NCBI RefSeq assembly: GCF_014196845.1
Contig: NZ_JACIEM010000003.1
Span: 434,001 to 498,000 of the forward strand
Source: Aurantimonas endophytica
GTDB lineage: Bacteria > Pseudomonadota > Alphaproteobacteria > Rhizobiales > Rhizobiaceae
Reading direction: 5' to 3'
DNA: 64,000 nucleotides
In this document: piece after piece, positions 17,960-26,769 of the stretch
How positions within the stretch are numbered: the first letter of the stretch is position 1
Layout of the letters: each line of letters starts with the position of its first letter
Position numbers and translations under genes: made by a program
The notes under the pieces: generated by a model
What the model saw: the letters and a program-made list of their open reading frames with translations, nothing else
Databases searched by the model: none
What the model was told of the DNA's origin: nothing

Positions 17960-18901
17960 ATGGAATTCGCGATCATCTCCGCGCTCAACGGCGTGACCTA
18001 CGGACTCCTGCTGTTCATGGTGTCCGCCGGCCTCACGCTGATCTTCGGCATGATGGGCGTGCTCAACTTCGCCCACGCCTCCTTCTACATGCTGGGCGCC
18101 TACGTGGCCTATGCCGTCTCGTCGGTCTTCGGCTTCTGGGTCGGCCTCCTCGTCGCGCCGATCTTCGTCGGTATCGTCGGCATGGGCGTCGAGCGGTTCC
18201 TGCTGCCGCGGGTCCATGCCCACGGCCACGCGCACGAGCTGCTGCTGACCTTCGGCCTGGCGCTGATCATCGAGGAGCTGATCAAGCTGTTCTTCGGCGA
18301 CTTCCCCGTGAATTACCAGATGCCGGATGAGCTGCGCTTTTCCGCCTTCAGCATCTTCGGCTCCGACTACCCGTTCTACCGGCTGTTCATCGGCGGCATC
18401 GCGGTGGTGATGTTCACCGTGCTGTGGCTGCTGCTGACGCGGACCCGCACCGGCATCGTCGTGCGCGCCGCCGAGCGGCTGCCTGCCATGGCCGAGGCGC
18501 TCGGGCACAACATCCCGATGGTCTTCATGTTCGTCTTCGGCACCGGCGCAGCGTTGGCCGGGCTCGCCGGCGCGGTGGCGGGCGCCTTCTATCCGACCAA
18601 TCCCAACATGGGCCTCGAACTCGGCGTGATCGTCTTCGTGGTGGTGGTCGTCGGCGGGCTCGGCTCGCTCAAGGGCTCGCTCGCGGCCTCGCTGCTGATC
18701 GGCCTGTTCTCCTCCTTTGCGGTGGGCCTCGACTGGTCGCTGGCCAGCCTCTTCGGCCTCGTCGGGCTCGGCGACTGGGCCCGGTCGCTCGGCGGGCTGA
18801 TGACGCTGGAGCTGTCCTCGGTCAGCGCCACCATCCCCTTCGCGCTGATGCTGATCGTCCTGCTGGTCCGCCCGGCAGGCCTCATGGGCGAGCGCAACTG
18901 A
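17960..18901 (+). CDS. LivH-type ABC transporter permease
   Basis: A 313-residue inner-membrane permease with about eight hydrophobic segments. The family signature near the N-terminus is GLTLIFGMMGVLNFAHASFYMLGAYVAY (cited here in part: GLTLIFGMMGVLNFAH). The C-terminal half has the cytoplasmic coupling region RAAERLPAMAEALGHN and VVVGGLGSLKGSLAASLLIG. It pairs with the LivM-type permease one base downstream, and together they form the translocation pore of the importer. Confidence 0.92.
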   Translation: MEFAIISALNGVTYGLLLFMVSAGLTLIFGMMGVLNFAHASFYMLGAYVAYAVSSVFGFWVGLLVAPIFVGIVGMGVERFLLPRVHAHGHAHELLLTFGLALIIEELIKLFFGDFPVNYQMPDELRFSAFSIFGSDYPFYRLFIGGIAVVMFTVLWLLLTRTRTGIVVRAAERLPAMAEALGHNIPMVFMFVFGTGAALAGLAGAVAGAFYPTNPNMGLELGVIVFVVVVVGGLGSLKGSLAASLLIGLFSSFAVGLDWSLASLFGLVGLGDWARSLGGLMTLELSSVSATIPFALMLIVLLVRPAGLMGERN

Positions 18902-18902
18902 C

Positions 18903-20189
18903 ATGATCCCGATGCGAAACCTCCTCGTCCTTGCCGCCATTTTGGCGCTGCTGGTCGCCGTCCCGCCCTTCCTCGACATCAGCTGGCAGAACGCGCTGGT
19001 GAACGTCCTGATCGCCAGCCTCTTCGCGCTCGCCTTCAACCTTTTGATCGGCCAGGCGGGGCTCTTGTCCTTCGGCCATGCCGCCTATTTCGGCGTCGGC
19101 GCCTTCGCGGCCCTGCACCTGATGATCGCCGTCGAGGACGGGCTGCCCTTCCCGACGCCGCTCCTGCCGCTCGCCGGCGCCGCCGCCGGGCTCCTCGTCG
19201 GGCTGGTCGCCGGCTATTTCGCGACGATGCGCTCGGGGGTCTATTTCGCCCTCGTCACACTGGCGATCGCCGAGCTCTTCCATTCGCTGGCGCCGCGCCT
19301 GCAGGATCTGTTCGGCGGCGAATCCGGTATCGCCTCGATGCGCATGCCCTGGCAGGGCCTGACCTTCGGCTCGATGCTCGAGGTCTACTACCTGACCTTG
19401 TTCTGGGTGGTGGCCTGCGGGCTGGGGCTGTGGGCCTACACCCGGACGCCGTTCGGCCGGCTGACGCTGGCGCTGCGCGACAACGAGCAGCGCGTCCGCT
19501 TCCTCGGCTACAACGCCCATGCCTCGAAGGTGGTCATCTTCGCCGTCTCGGCGATGGTCACCGGCGTCGCCGGGTCGCTCCAGGCGATCTCGAACGAGAC
19601 CGCGAACTACTCGCTGTTCGCCACCGACGTCTCGGCGCAGGTGGTGCTGCAGACCTTCGTCGGCGGCTCCACCGTGTTCTTCGGCCCGGTCATCGGCGCG
19701 ACGGCCTTCACGCTGTTCTCCTTCCTGGTCTCTGACCTCACCCGCTCCTGGGTCTTCTACCAGGGCCTGATCTTCGTCCTGGTGATGCTCTACATGCCGA
19801 CAGGCATCGGCGGCGTGGCGTACCACCACATCCGCAACCGCAGGCGGCTCGACTGGTCGCTTCTGGCCGGCCCCTATCTCCTGGCGCTCGTGGGCGGGCT
19901 GCTGATCACCGCCGGCATCGTCTTCCTGACCGAGACCGTGGCCGTACTCTTCGGCGAGGATTACGCCCGCAGCCGCGAGGCCGCCGAGGGTGGGCTGCCG
20001 GCCTTCGAACTCTTCGGCAGCAGCTGGGACCCGGCCGGCATCGTGACGTGGCTCATCCCGCTCCTCCTACTCCTGGTGGGCGGCGCGATCCTGGTGCGTG
20101 CCCGCCGCCGGATCGATGCGATCTGGAGCCGACCGGACCGGCGCAAAGCCGGGGCGGGCGAGCCCGCCCTGCTGGGAGGTGTGGAATGA
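18903..20189 (+). CDS. LivM-type ABC transporter permease with C-terminal extension
   Basis: A 428-residue inner-membrane permease. The LivM core covers about residues 1-300, with LLIGQAGLLSFGHAAYFGVGA near the start, the coupling segment ALRDNEQRVRFLGYN, and a conserved GGSTVFFGPVIGA. Beyond the usual end there are ~110 extra residues with two further hydrophobic segments (LLAGPYLLALVGGLLITAG and VTWLIPLLLLLVGGAIL) and a basic tail. Such extensions occur in some LivM-like proteins of alphaproteobacteria but are not standard. Its stop overlaps the next gene's start as ATGA. Confidence 0.9.
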   Translation: MIPMRNLLVLAAILALLVAVPPFLDISWQNALVNVLIASLFALAFNLLIGQAGLLSFGHAAYFGVGAFAALHLMIAVEDGLPFPTPLLPLAGAAAGLLVGLVAGYFATMRSGVYFALVTLAIAELFHSLAPRLQDLFGGESGIASMRMPWQGLTFGSMLEVYYLTLFWVVACGLGLWAYTRTPFGRLTLALRDNEQRVRFLGYNAHASKVVIFAVSAMVTGVAGSLQAISNETANYSLFATDVSAQVVLQTFVGGSTVFFGPVIGATAFTLFSFLVSDLTRSWVFYQGLIFVLVMLYMPTGIGGVAYHHIRNRRRLDWSLLAGPYLLALVGGLLITAGIVFLTETVAVLFGEDYARSREAAEGGLPAFELFGSSWDPAGIVTWLIPLLLLLVGGAILVRARRRIDAIWSRPDRRKAGAGEPALLGGVE

Positions 20190-20950
20190 GCGCGACGACA
20201 GACCGGCCGGCGCTGCGCCTGGCGGGCGTGAGCAAGTCGTTCGGCCCGATCGAGGTCCTCAAGAGCCTCGACCTCGACATCAGGCCAGGCGAGCGCCACG
20301 CGGTGATCGGCCCGAACGGCGCCGGCAAGTCCACCCTGTTCAACCTGATCTCGGGCCTGTTCCCGCCGTCCTCCGGCGAGATATACCTCAACGGGCGGAG
20401 CATCGCGGGCCTGTCGCCGCACCGGATCAACCGGGCCGGCCTCGCCCGGTCCTTCCAGATCACCAACATCTTCCACCGGCTCAGCGTCTTCGAGAATCTG
20501 CGCATCGGCGTGCTCGCGCGTCACGGCGTCCGTTTCGGCCTGTTCCGCTCCGTCGCGGCGATGCGGCGGGTGAACGAGGAGACGGCGGAGGTGCTGGGCC
20601 GGGTCGGCCTTGCGGCACGGGGCGACGACCTCGCCGGGGATCTCAGCTACTCCGAACAGCGCGCACTGGAGATCGGCATGACGCTGACCACCGGCGCCGA
20701 GGTGATCCTGCTCGACGAGCCCACCGCCGGCATGTCGCGGGAGGAAACCGCGCAGGCGGTCGAGCTCATCCGCTCGGTCACCGTAGGCAAGACGCTGCTG
20801 ATGGTCGAGCACGACATGAGCGTCGTCTTCAGCCTCTGCGACCGGGTCTCGGTCTTGGTCTACGGCAACATTCTGGCGACCGACATTCCCACGCGCATCA
20901 GCGCCAACCGCGCGGTCCAGGAAGCCTATCTCGGCGTGGAGGCGGCATGA
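20186..20950 (+). CDS. LivG-type ABC transporter ATPase
   Basis: A 254-residue cytoplasmic ATPase. Walker A is intact (GPNGAGKST, residues 42-50), Walker B is VILLDEPTAGMS, and the H-loop His is present in LLMVEHDMS. The ABC signature, however, reads LSYSEQ (residues 153-158), with Ser156 where LivG proteins have the near-invariant Gly (LSYGxQ). GGGAGGTGTGGA precedes the ATG, which overlaps the LivM stop. It should dimerise with the LivF-type protein encoded next, whose Walker A is also altered (see findings). Confidence 0.92.
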   Translation: MSATTDRPALRLAGVSKSFGPIEVLKSLDLDIRPGERHAVIGPNGAGKSTLFNLISGLFPPSSGEIYLNGRSIAGLSPHRINRAGLARSFQITNIFHRLSVFENLRIGVLARHGVRFGLFRSVAAMRRVNEETAEVLGRVGLAARGDDLAGDLSYSEQRALEIGMTLTTGAEVILLDEPTAGMSREETAQAVELIRSVTVGKTLLMVEHDMSVVFSLCDRVSVLVYGNILATDIPTRISANRAVQEAYLGVEAA

Positions 20951-21657
20951 GCCTGCTCGAGGTGAAGGGCCTGCACGCCCACTACGGCAAGAGCCACATC
21001 CTGCACGGCATCGACATGGAGGTGCCGGAAGCCGCCATCGTCTCGCTGCTCGGCCGCAACGGCTCGGGCCGGTCGACCCTGCTGAAGGCGATGATGGGGC
21101 TGGTGCCGCCCACCGCCGGCACGGTGACACTGGACGGGCGGCCGCTCGCCGGCAAGCGCCCCTACGACATCTGCCGGCAGGGCATTGGCTACGTACCGGA
21201 GGAACGGCTGGTCTTCCCCAACCTGACGGTCGAGGAAAACCTCGCGATGGGCGGCCAGAAGGGTGCGCCGGGCGCGCATCGCTGGTCGGTCGCGGAGATG
21301 TACGACTACTTCCCCCGGCTGAAGGAGCGGCGGGCGATCCGCGCCGGCTATCTCTCCGGCGGCGAGCAGCAGATGCTGACGATCTGCCGCTCGCTGCTCG
21401 GCAATCCCCGCGTGCTGCTGATCGACGAGCCGACCGAAGGCCTGGCGCCGAAGATCGTCGAGGTGGTGATGGCGGTGATCCTCGACATCGGCCGTCGCGG
21501 CGTCGCGGTGGTGCTGGTCGAGCAGAAGCTGACCATCGCCCTCAAGGTCGCCCAGAAGGTCATGGTCATGGGTCATGGCGAGCTGGTCTTCCACGGCACC
21601 CCCGCCGAACTCGAGGCGGCGCCGGACGTGCGCCGCAACTGGCTCGAAGTGGCCTGA
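20947..21657 (+). CDS. LivF-type ABC transporter ATPase with Arg in Walker A
   Basis: A 236-residue cytoplasmic ATPase. The signature is intact (LSGGEQQML) and so is Walker B (VLLIDEPTEGLA); the H-loop position is Gln in LVEQK, as is normal for LivF. The Walker A motif is GRNGSGRST (residues 36-44), where Arg42 replaces the catalytic lysine expected in GxxGxGKST. The codon is CGG, so at least two base changes separate it from any Lys codon, which argues against a single sequencing error. The start overlaps the LivG stop as ATGA. Confidence 0.92.
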   Translation: MSLLEVKGLHAHYGKSHILHGIDMEVPEAAIVSLLGRNGSGRSTLLKAMMGLVPPTAGTVTLDGRPLAGKRPYDICRQGIGYVPEERLVFPNLTVEENLAMGGQKGAPGAHRWSVAEMYDYFPRLKERRAIRAGYLSGGEQQMLTICRSLLGNPRVLLIDEPTEGLAPKIVEVVMAVILDIGRRGVAVVLVEQKLTIALKVAQKVMVMGHGELVFHGTPAELEAAPDVRRNWLEVA

Positions 21658-21696
21658 CATGGCCGCCCCTTTCCGACCCCTGCGACGAGACGAAGC

Positions 21697-22485
21697 ATGA
21701 GCATGATCGAACGGATGCGGCCGCGGCCCGGCCTGCGGGTGCTGGTCACCGCCGGTGCCTCGGGAATCGGCGCCGCCATCACCCGGGCGTTTCTCGAGGC
21801 CGGCGCCAGCGTGCTGATCTGCGACATCGACGCGGATGCGCTCGCAGCCTTCGCAGGCGAGCACCCCGCGGTGACGACGCTGCGCGCCGACGTCTCCAGC
21901 GAGGCCGAGGTGGACGCGCTGCTGGATGCCGCCGCCGAACGGCTCGGCGGTCTCGACGTGCTGGTGAACAATGCCGGCATCGCCGGGCCCACCGGCGCCA
22001 TCGACGAGATCCCGCTGGAGGAGATCCGCCGCACGCTCGACGTCGACCTGATGGGCCAGTTCCTGGTGCTGCGCCGGGCCGCCCCGCTGCTGCGCCAAAG
22101 CGAGGCCGGCGCGATCATCAACATCTCCTCGGTCGCCGGGCGGCTCGGCTATGGGCTCCGCACGCCCTATTCGGCGGCGAAATGGGGGATCGTCGGCCTG
22201 ACGGCGAGCCTTGCCAAGGAAATGGGCCCGGACGGCATCCGCGTGAACGCGATCCTGCCGGGCGTCGTCCGCGGCGCCCGCATCGAGGGCGTCATCCGCG
22301 ACCGCGCCGAGGCCTCGGGCGTCAGCTACGCGGCGATGGAGGCGCAGTATCTCGCCAACATCTCTCTGCGCCGCATGGTCGAACCCGAGGACGTCGCCGG
22401 CATGGCGCTGTTCCTCTGCTCGCCCGCCGGGGCCAACATCTCCGGCCAGGCGATCAGCGTCTGCGGCAACCTCGAAACCATCTGA
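21697..22485 (+). CDS. SDR family oxidoreductase
   Basis: A 262-residue classical short-chain dehydrogenase. The cofactor motif is TAGASGIG (residues ~18-25), with an acidic residue after strand 2 (ICDIDAD) that suggests NAD(H). Further motifs are NNAG at ~91-94, the catalytic Ser in ISSVAGR, and YSAAK. The C-terminus ends VCGNLETI instead of the usual VDGG. It lies 39 bases after the LivF-type gene and just before a BKACE gene, so it probably oxidises a hydroxy-acid imported by this system to the keto acid. Confidence 0.88.
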   Translation: MSMIERMRPRPGLRVLVTAGASGIGAAITRAFLEAGASVLICDIDADALAAFAGEHPAVTTLRADVSSEAEVDALLDAAAERLGGLDVLVNNAGIAGPTGAIDEIPLEEIRRTLDVDLMGQFLVLRRAAPLLRQSEAGAIINISSVAGRLGYGLRTPYSAAKWGIVGLTASLAKEMGPDGIRVNAILPGVVRGARIEGVIRDRAEASGVSYAAMEAQYLANISLRRMVEPEDVAGMALFLCSPAGANISGQAISVCGNLETI

Positions 22486-22508
22486 TCCTCCGAAGAGCGA
22501 CAAGACCC

Positions 22509-23444
22509 ATGGCAAAGCCGTCCCGCAAGGTCATCATCACCTGCGCCATCACCGGCGGCATCCACACGCCCAGCATGTCGCCGCATCTGCCGGTGACCCC
22601 CGACCAGATCGCCGAGCACGCGATCGGCGCGGCCGAGGCGGGCGCCGCGATCCTGCATCTGCACGCCCGCAACCCGGAGGACGGTCGGCCGACGCAGGAC
22701 CCCGAGGCCTTCGCCCGCTTCCTGCCGCGCATCAAGCAGAGCACCGACGCGGTGCTCAACCTCACCACCGGCGGCAGCCCCGTCATGCAGGTCGAGGAGC
22801 GCCTGCAACCGGCGCTGAAATTCGCGCCCGAAGTCGCGTCGCTGAACATGGGGTCGATGAATTTCGGCCTGTTCCCGATGCTCGGCCGCTACGAGAAGTT
22901 CCAGCACGCCTGGGAGCCGGAATATCTGGAGAAGACCCGCGACGTGGTCTTCCGCAACACCTTCAAGGACATCGAGTACATCCTCCAATCCTGCTCGGAC
23001 AACGGCACCCGCTTCGAGTTCGAGTGCTACGACACCAGCCATCTCTACAATCTCGCGCATTTCCTCGACCGCGGACTGGTCACCGGGCCGCTCTTCGTGC
23101 AGTCGGTGTTCGGCATCCTCGGCGGCATCGGCACGCATGCCGAGGACGTCGCGCATATGCGCCGCACCGCCGATCGCCTGTTCGGCACGGACTATGTCTG
23201 GTCGGTGCTGGGGGCCGGCCGCCACCAGATGCCGGTCACCACGCTCGCCGCGGCGATGGGCGGCAATGTCCGGGTCGGGCTCGAGGACTCGCTCTGGGAC
23301 GGTCCCGGGCGGCTCGCCGAGACGAACGCCGCGCAGGTCCGCCGCGTCAGGCAGGTGCTCGAAGGGCTGGGTCTCGAGGTCGCGACGCCGACGGAGGCCC
23401 GCGCCATGCTGGCGCTGAAGGGCGGCGACCAGGTGAACTTCTGA
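22509..23444 (+). CDS. BKACE family beta-keto acid cleavage enzyme (DUF849)
   Basis: A 311-residue metal-dependent enzyme of the BKACE family (prototype 3-keto-5-aminohexanoate cleavage enzyme). It condenses a beta-keto acid with acetyl-CoA to give acetoacetate and a new CoA ester. The zinc-binding HLHAR is present at about residues 46-50, preceded by an IITCAITGG strand, and the C-terminal GLEDSLW is characteristic. The family includes dehydrocarnitine and several unassigned activities. It is flanked by two SDR genes in the same operon, which fits alcohol-to-keto oxidation followed by cleavage. The substrate is unknown. Confidence 0.9.
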   Translation: MAKPSRKVIITCAITGGIHTPSMSPHLPVTPDQIAEHAIGAAEAGAAILHLHARNPEDGRPTQDPEAFARFLPRIKQSTDAVLNLTTGGSPVMQVEERLQPALKFAPEVASLNMGSMNFGLFPMLGRYEKFQHAWEPEYLEKTRDVVFRNTFKDIEYILQSCSDNGTRFEFECYDTSHLYNLAHFLDRGLVTGPLFVQSVFGILGGIGTHAEDVAHMRRTADRLFGTDYVWSVLGAGRHQMPVTTLAAAMGGNVRVGLEDSLWDGPGRLAETNAAQVRRVRQVLEGLGLEVATPTEARAMLALKGGDQVNF

Positions 23445-23467
23445 GCCGCACGACACGGGAAACGAAC

Positions 23468-24376
23468 ATGACGAGCGAATTCGACGGACGCGTGGCCCTC
23501 GTGACGGGGGCCGGGACCGGCCTCGGCCGGTGCCATGCGCTGGCGCTGGCCCGCGCCGGCGCCCGCGTGGTGGTCAACGACATCGCCGGCCCGGACGGTA
23601 CGGCCGGCGTCGCGGCACTGGCGGTGGTGGCGGAGATTGAGGCGCTGGGCGGCGAAGCGGTGGCGGAACCGGCTGACGTTTCTTACTTCGCCGATGTCGA
23701 GGCGATGGTGGCGCGCGTCGCGGAGCGCTGGGGCCGCATCGACATCCTCGTCAACAACGCCGGCATCCTGCGCGACCGCACCTTCGCCAAGATGGACATG
23801 GCGGATTTCGAGACGGTCGTGGCGGTGCATCTCACCGGCTCGGCCCATTGCTGCCGCGCGGTGTGGGCGCTGATGCGCGAGCAGGGCTACGGGCGCATCG
23901 TGCTGACCACCTCCAGCTCCGGCCTCTACGGCAATTTCGGCCAGGCCAACTACGCCGCCGCCAAAGCGGGGATGATCGGCCTGATGACGACGCTGCAGCA
24001 GGAGGGGGCGAAATACGACATCCGCGTCAACTGCCTCTCCCCCATCGCCGCCACCGGCATGACCGAGGGCCTGCTCGCCCCGGCCGACGCCGCCCAGCTG
24101 ACGCCGGAATCCGTGTCACCGGCCGTCGTCTTCATGGCTTCCGAAGCCGCACCCCGGAAGACGATCATCGGCGCCGGAGCGGGGGTCTTCTCGGTGGTGC
24201 ACGTCGTCGAGTCCGAGGGCATCTATTTGCCGCCCGAGGCCCGAAGCCCGGCGGACTTCGCCAAGGCCTTCGCCCGGATGTCGGACCTCTCGACCGCGCG
24301 CCCGATCGATACCGGCTTCGACCAGGCCAAGCGGTTCACCGCGACGGCGAACCGCACCCGCTCGGTCCCCGCCTGA
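23468..24376 (+). CDS. SDR family oxidoreductase (multifunctional-enzyme-type)
   Basis: A 302-residue short-chain dehydrogenase of the group resembling the (3R)-hydroxyacyl-CoA dehydrogenase domain of peroxisomal MFE-2. The cofactor motif is TGAGTGLGR, with acidic VVVNDIAG after strand 2. NNAGILRDRTF, the catalytic Ser in TTSSSGLYGN, and YAAAK are all present. NNAGILRDR is highly typical of MFE-2-like enzymes. It ends the liv/BKACE operon, 23 bases after BKACE, and converges on the dehydrogenase at 24461. Confidence 0.88.
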   Translation: MTSEFDGRVALVTGAGTGLGRCHALALARAGARVVVNDIAGPDGTAGVAALAVVAEIEALGGEAVAEPADVSYFADVEAMVARVAERWGRIDILVNNAGILRDRTFAKMDMADFETVVAVHLTGSAHCCRAVWALMREQGYGRIVLTTSSSGLYGNFGQANYAAAKAGMIGLMTTLQQEGAKYDIRVNCLSPIAATGMTEGLLAPADAAQLTPESVSPAVVFMASEAAPRKTIIGAGAGVFSVVHVVESEGIYLPPEARSPADFAKAFARMSDLSTARPIDTGFDQAKRFTATANRTRSVPA

Positions 24377-24460
24377 GCGCCAAGCATCTCTGGGCCGCGG
24401 ATCTTCACCGACGAGTTGAACCTTGCCGGTGCTTAAAAGCCACTACCCGCGTGAGAGCAG

Positions 24461-25411
24461 TCAGCCTTTCGCTCCGGTGTCCCGGGCAGCCAGTACCCGT
24501 CTCAGGCGCCTGTCGCGATCTTCCGCTACCGCGCGAACCGAACGGCCGGCATAGGACCGCTCGACCGCCTCGGTGACCCGCGCCTGCAGGGCAGCATCCG
24601 GCACGGGATTGCCCAACTCGCTCCAGAGCTTTTCCTGCATCGGCGCGAACATGTCCCAGAAGCCTTCCATGCCCCTGTCGCCCCCGGCGAGGCGATAGGT
24701 CAGGAGCGGACCCATCAACGCCCATCGCGGCCCGGGTCCCTCGCTGACCGCCCGGTCGATGTCCTCCGCCGTCGCGACGCCGCTCTCCAGCAGGTGGACC
24801 GCCTCGCGGAAGATCGCGGCCTGAAGCCGGTTGGCTATGTGCCCGTAGATTTCCTTCTGCAGCCGGACCGGGACCTTGCCCAGGCTCGTGTAGAAGCGCT
24901 CCGCCGTTGCCAGGGCAGCGTCGGCGGTCTGCGCGCCGCCTGCCAGCTCGACCAGCGGCACCAGATGCGGCGGGTTGAAGGGATGGCCGAGCACGACGCG
25001 TTCGGGGTGGGCGCAGGCGCTCTGCATATCGGTGACCGAAATCGCCGAGGAACTCGATGCGATGACCACTTGGTCCGGCGCTGCGGCGTCGATGCGGCGC
25101 ATCAGTTCGATCTTGGCGTCCTGCCGCTCGACGGCGTTCTCCTGAACGAAGTCGGCGCCTTTGCACGCCGCCTCCAGTTCGGGCGAGAAGCGCAAGGTCC
25201 CGCGCCGGGCGTTCTGCAGCACGGGATCCGGAAGCGAAGGCCAGAAACGTTCGACGGCTTCATGCAATTCGGCTTCGGCGCCCTCGCGAATGTCGGTCGC
25301 GACCACGTCCAGCCCGTGCGCCAGGAACAGGCATGTCCAGCTGGCCCCGATGGTCCCGGTGCCGACCACCGTGACCGTTTCGATCGCTTTCTGTTCCAAG
25401 GACTTCCCCAC
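24461..25411 (-). CDS. 3-hydroxyacyl-CoA dehydrogenase-like NAD-dependent enzyme (gulonate/lambda-crystallin/carnitine DH type)
   Basis: A ~316-residue two-domain dehydrogenase. The Rossmann motif is VVGTGTIGASW near residue 14, then an acidic VVATDIREG that favours NAD. GHPFNPPHLVPLVEL is the family substrate-site motif, with the catalytic His. The C-terminal helical domain contains KEIYGHIANRLQAAIFREA. These features fit free hydroxy-acid dehydrogenases (L-gulonate 3-dehydrogenase, lambda-crystallin, L-carnitine dehydrogenase) at least as well as CoA-dependent ones. The start is uncertain: GTG at 25411 or TTG at 25399, where GGGGA gives a ribosome site. It faces the liv/BKACE operon convergently. 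Confidence 0.82.
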   Translation of the reverse strand: MGKSLEQKAIETVTVVGTGTIGASWTCLFLAHGLDVVATDIREGAEAELHEAVERFWPSLPDPVLQNARRGTLRFSPELEAACKGADFVQENAVERQDAKIELMRRIDAAAPDQVVIASSSSAISVTDMQSACAHPERVVLGHPFNPPHLVPLVELAGGAQTADAALATAERFYTSLGKVPVRLQKEIYGHIANRLQAAIFREAVHLLESGVATAEDIDRAVSEGPGPRWALMGPLLTYRLAGGDRGMEGFWDMFAPMQEKLWSELGNPVPDAALQARVTEAVERSYAGRSVRAVAEDRDRRLRRVLAARDTGAKG

Positions 25412-25689
25412 GGATGCGCCGGCGATCGCGCAGCGACCTCTGCCTGCGTCGCGGCCCGCCGGCCGATGCATGGGTTGGTACCACGCGGAACGACGACATC
25501 GAAGCCTTCGAGGAGAGCGCCGACCGGTTGTCGCGCCATTCAGTCGGCGTTGGCGGCGCCGCGAGGCGGTGACCGGTTGTCTGGTTGAAAAGATGGATCT
25601 TGTCGCGTTGCAGCCGGAAGCCATTTTCTCGCCCGGAGACCGGATCGGCTAATCTACCGTGTCGAGGTGACCGGCCGGACGATGCGATC

Positions 25690-25950
25690 ATGAGCGGGAT
25701 CGAGAGCTTCGACTACCGTTGCGAGCAGTATTTCATGCATGTCGACCCTGCGATCGAGGTTCTGGCGAAGAAGCACTTTCCCGGCGATCACGCCGAGTGG
25801 ATCGACGGCGTCGTCATGCCGGTCGTCTGGAAGACCCGCTTCGGCGAGGGTCGGGTCTTCTATTCCTCGCTCGGCCATGTCGTCTCGGAATTTGCCGTGC
25901 CGCAGATGAAGGAGATCCTGCGCCGCGGCCTTGTCTGGGCAGCGGCCTGA
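25690..25950 (+). pseudogene. ThuA-like protein, C-terminal remnant
   Basis: The frame encodes about 86 residues matching only the last third of ThuA/trehalose-utilisation-like domain proteins: SFDYRCEQYFMHVDPA, then EWIDGVVMPVVWKTRFGEGRVFYSS and LGHVVSEF ending in GLVWAA. Similarity appears to extend a few residues before the ATG (DAIMSGIESF), but the upstream DNA has no trace of the N-terminal two thirds (full-length members are ~210-260 residues). It is therefore most likely a truncated relic, although a short protein could still be made. Confidence 0.7.
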
Positions 25951-25983
25951 CTGCAGCGGCGTGTCCTGGTGCCCGGGCGCGCA

Positions 25984-26769
25984 TCAGACCGTCGGCACCG
26001 TTCCTCCATCGATCACGTATTCCGTTCCGCTGATGGCGGCAGCTCTCGGCGAAACGAGAAAGGCCACGAGATCCGCGACCTCCTGCGGCTTGGCGGGACG
26101 ACCGAGCGGAATGCCGCCGAGACCGTCCATGATGATGCGCTTGCCACCCTCGTAATCGGTACCCGCCTGCTCCGCGAGGCGCTTGGCGAGGCGAACGGCC
26201 GCCTCGGTCTCCACCCAACCCGGGGAGACGCGAACGACGCGAACGCCCTTCGGCGTGATCTCCTTCGAAAGGGCCTTGCTGTAAGTGGCGAGAGCACCTT
26301 TGGCGGCAGCATAGGCGATCGTGGACTCCGGCAGGGGCAGCTCGTGCTGGATCGAGGTGACGTGGATCACGACGCCGGATCCGCGCTGAACCATTCCCGG
26401 CACCAGCGCCCTGTCGATGCGCACGGCCGCCATCAGGTTCTGGTTGATCTCGTTCATCCAGATCTCGTCGTCCAGGGCCGCGAAGCCGCCGCCCGGGGCG
26501 CTCGATCCGCCCAGCACGTTGACGAGAATGTCGACACCCCCCAGCTCCGATTCGGCGAAGCGCGCGAGCTCGGCGCAGCCCTTGGCCGACATCAGGTCGG
26601 CCGGGACGAACCGCACCGCGTCAGGCAGGCTGTCCGGCCTCGCGCGGGCCCCGGTCACGACGCGGGCTCCGGCATCGACGAGCGCGGCAACAACGGCTCC
26701 GCCCACGCCCTTCGTGCCGCCCGTGACGACGGCACGCCGGCCTGCCAGGTCGATCCAGCCGGCGCCCAT
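25984..26769 (-). CDS. SDR family oxidoreductase
   Basis: A 261-residue short-chain dehydrogenase: TGGTKGVG cofactor motif (residues ~16-23), VNVLGG in place of NNAG, catalytic Ser in [11 protein letters not shown], and YAAAK. The C-terminus ends [10 protein letters not shown]. Arg after strand 2 (TGARARP) would favour NADP. The start overlaps the stop of the upstream NTF2-like gene (TAATG), so the two are coupled. It is divergent from an HxlR regulator, the probable controller. Confidence 0.9.
   Translation of the reverse strand: MGAGWIDLAGRRAVVTGGTKGVGGAVVAALVDAGARVVTGARARPDSLPDAVRFVPADLMSAKGCAELARFAESELGGVDILVNVLGGSSAPGGGFAALDDEIWMNEINQNLMAAVRIDRALVPGMVQRGSGVVIHVTSIQHELPLPESTIAYAAAKGALATYSKALSKEITPKGVRVVRVSPGWVETEAAVRLAKRLAEQAGTDYEGGKRIIMDGLGGIPLGRPAKPQEVADLVAFLVSPRAAAISGTEYVIDGGTVPTV

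Noticed and set aside
16667-19039. Minus-strand frame of 790 codons opposite the liv genes
   Set aside because: Spans two convincing transporter genes and has low-complexity charged composition; not a real protein.
22509-25411. Complete L-carnitine degradation pathway (BKACE plus carnitine dehydrogenase-like gene)
   Set aside because: The dehydrogenase is on the opposite strand and resembles gulonate/lambda-crystallin-type enzymes equally well; a thioesterase partner is absent, so the assignment is not supported.
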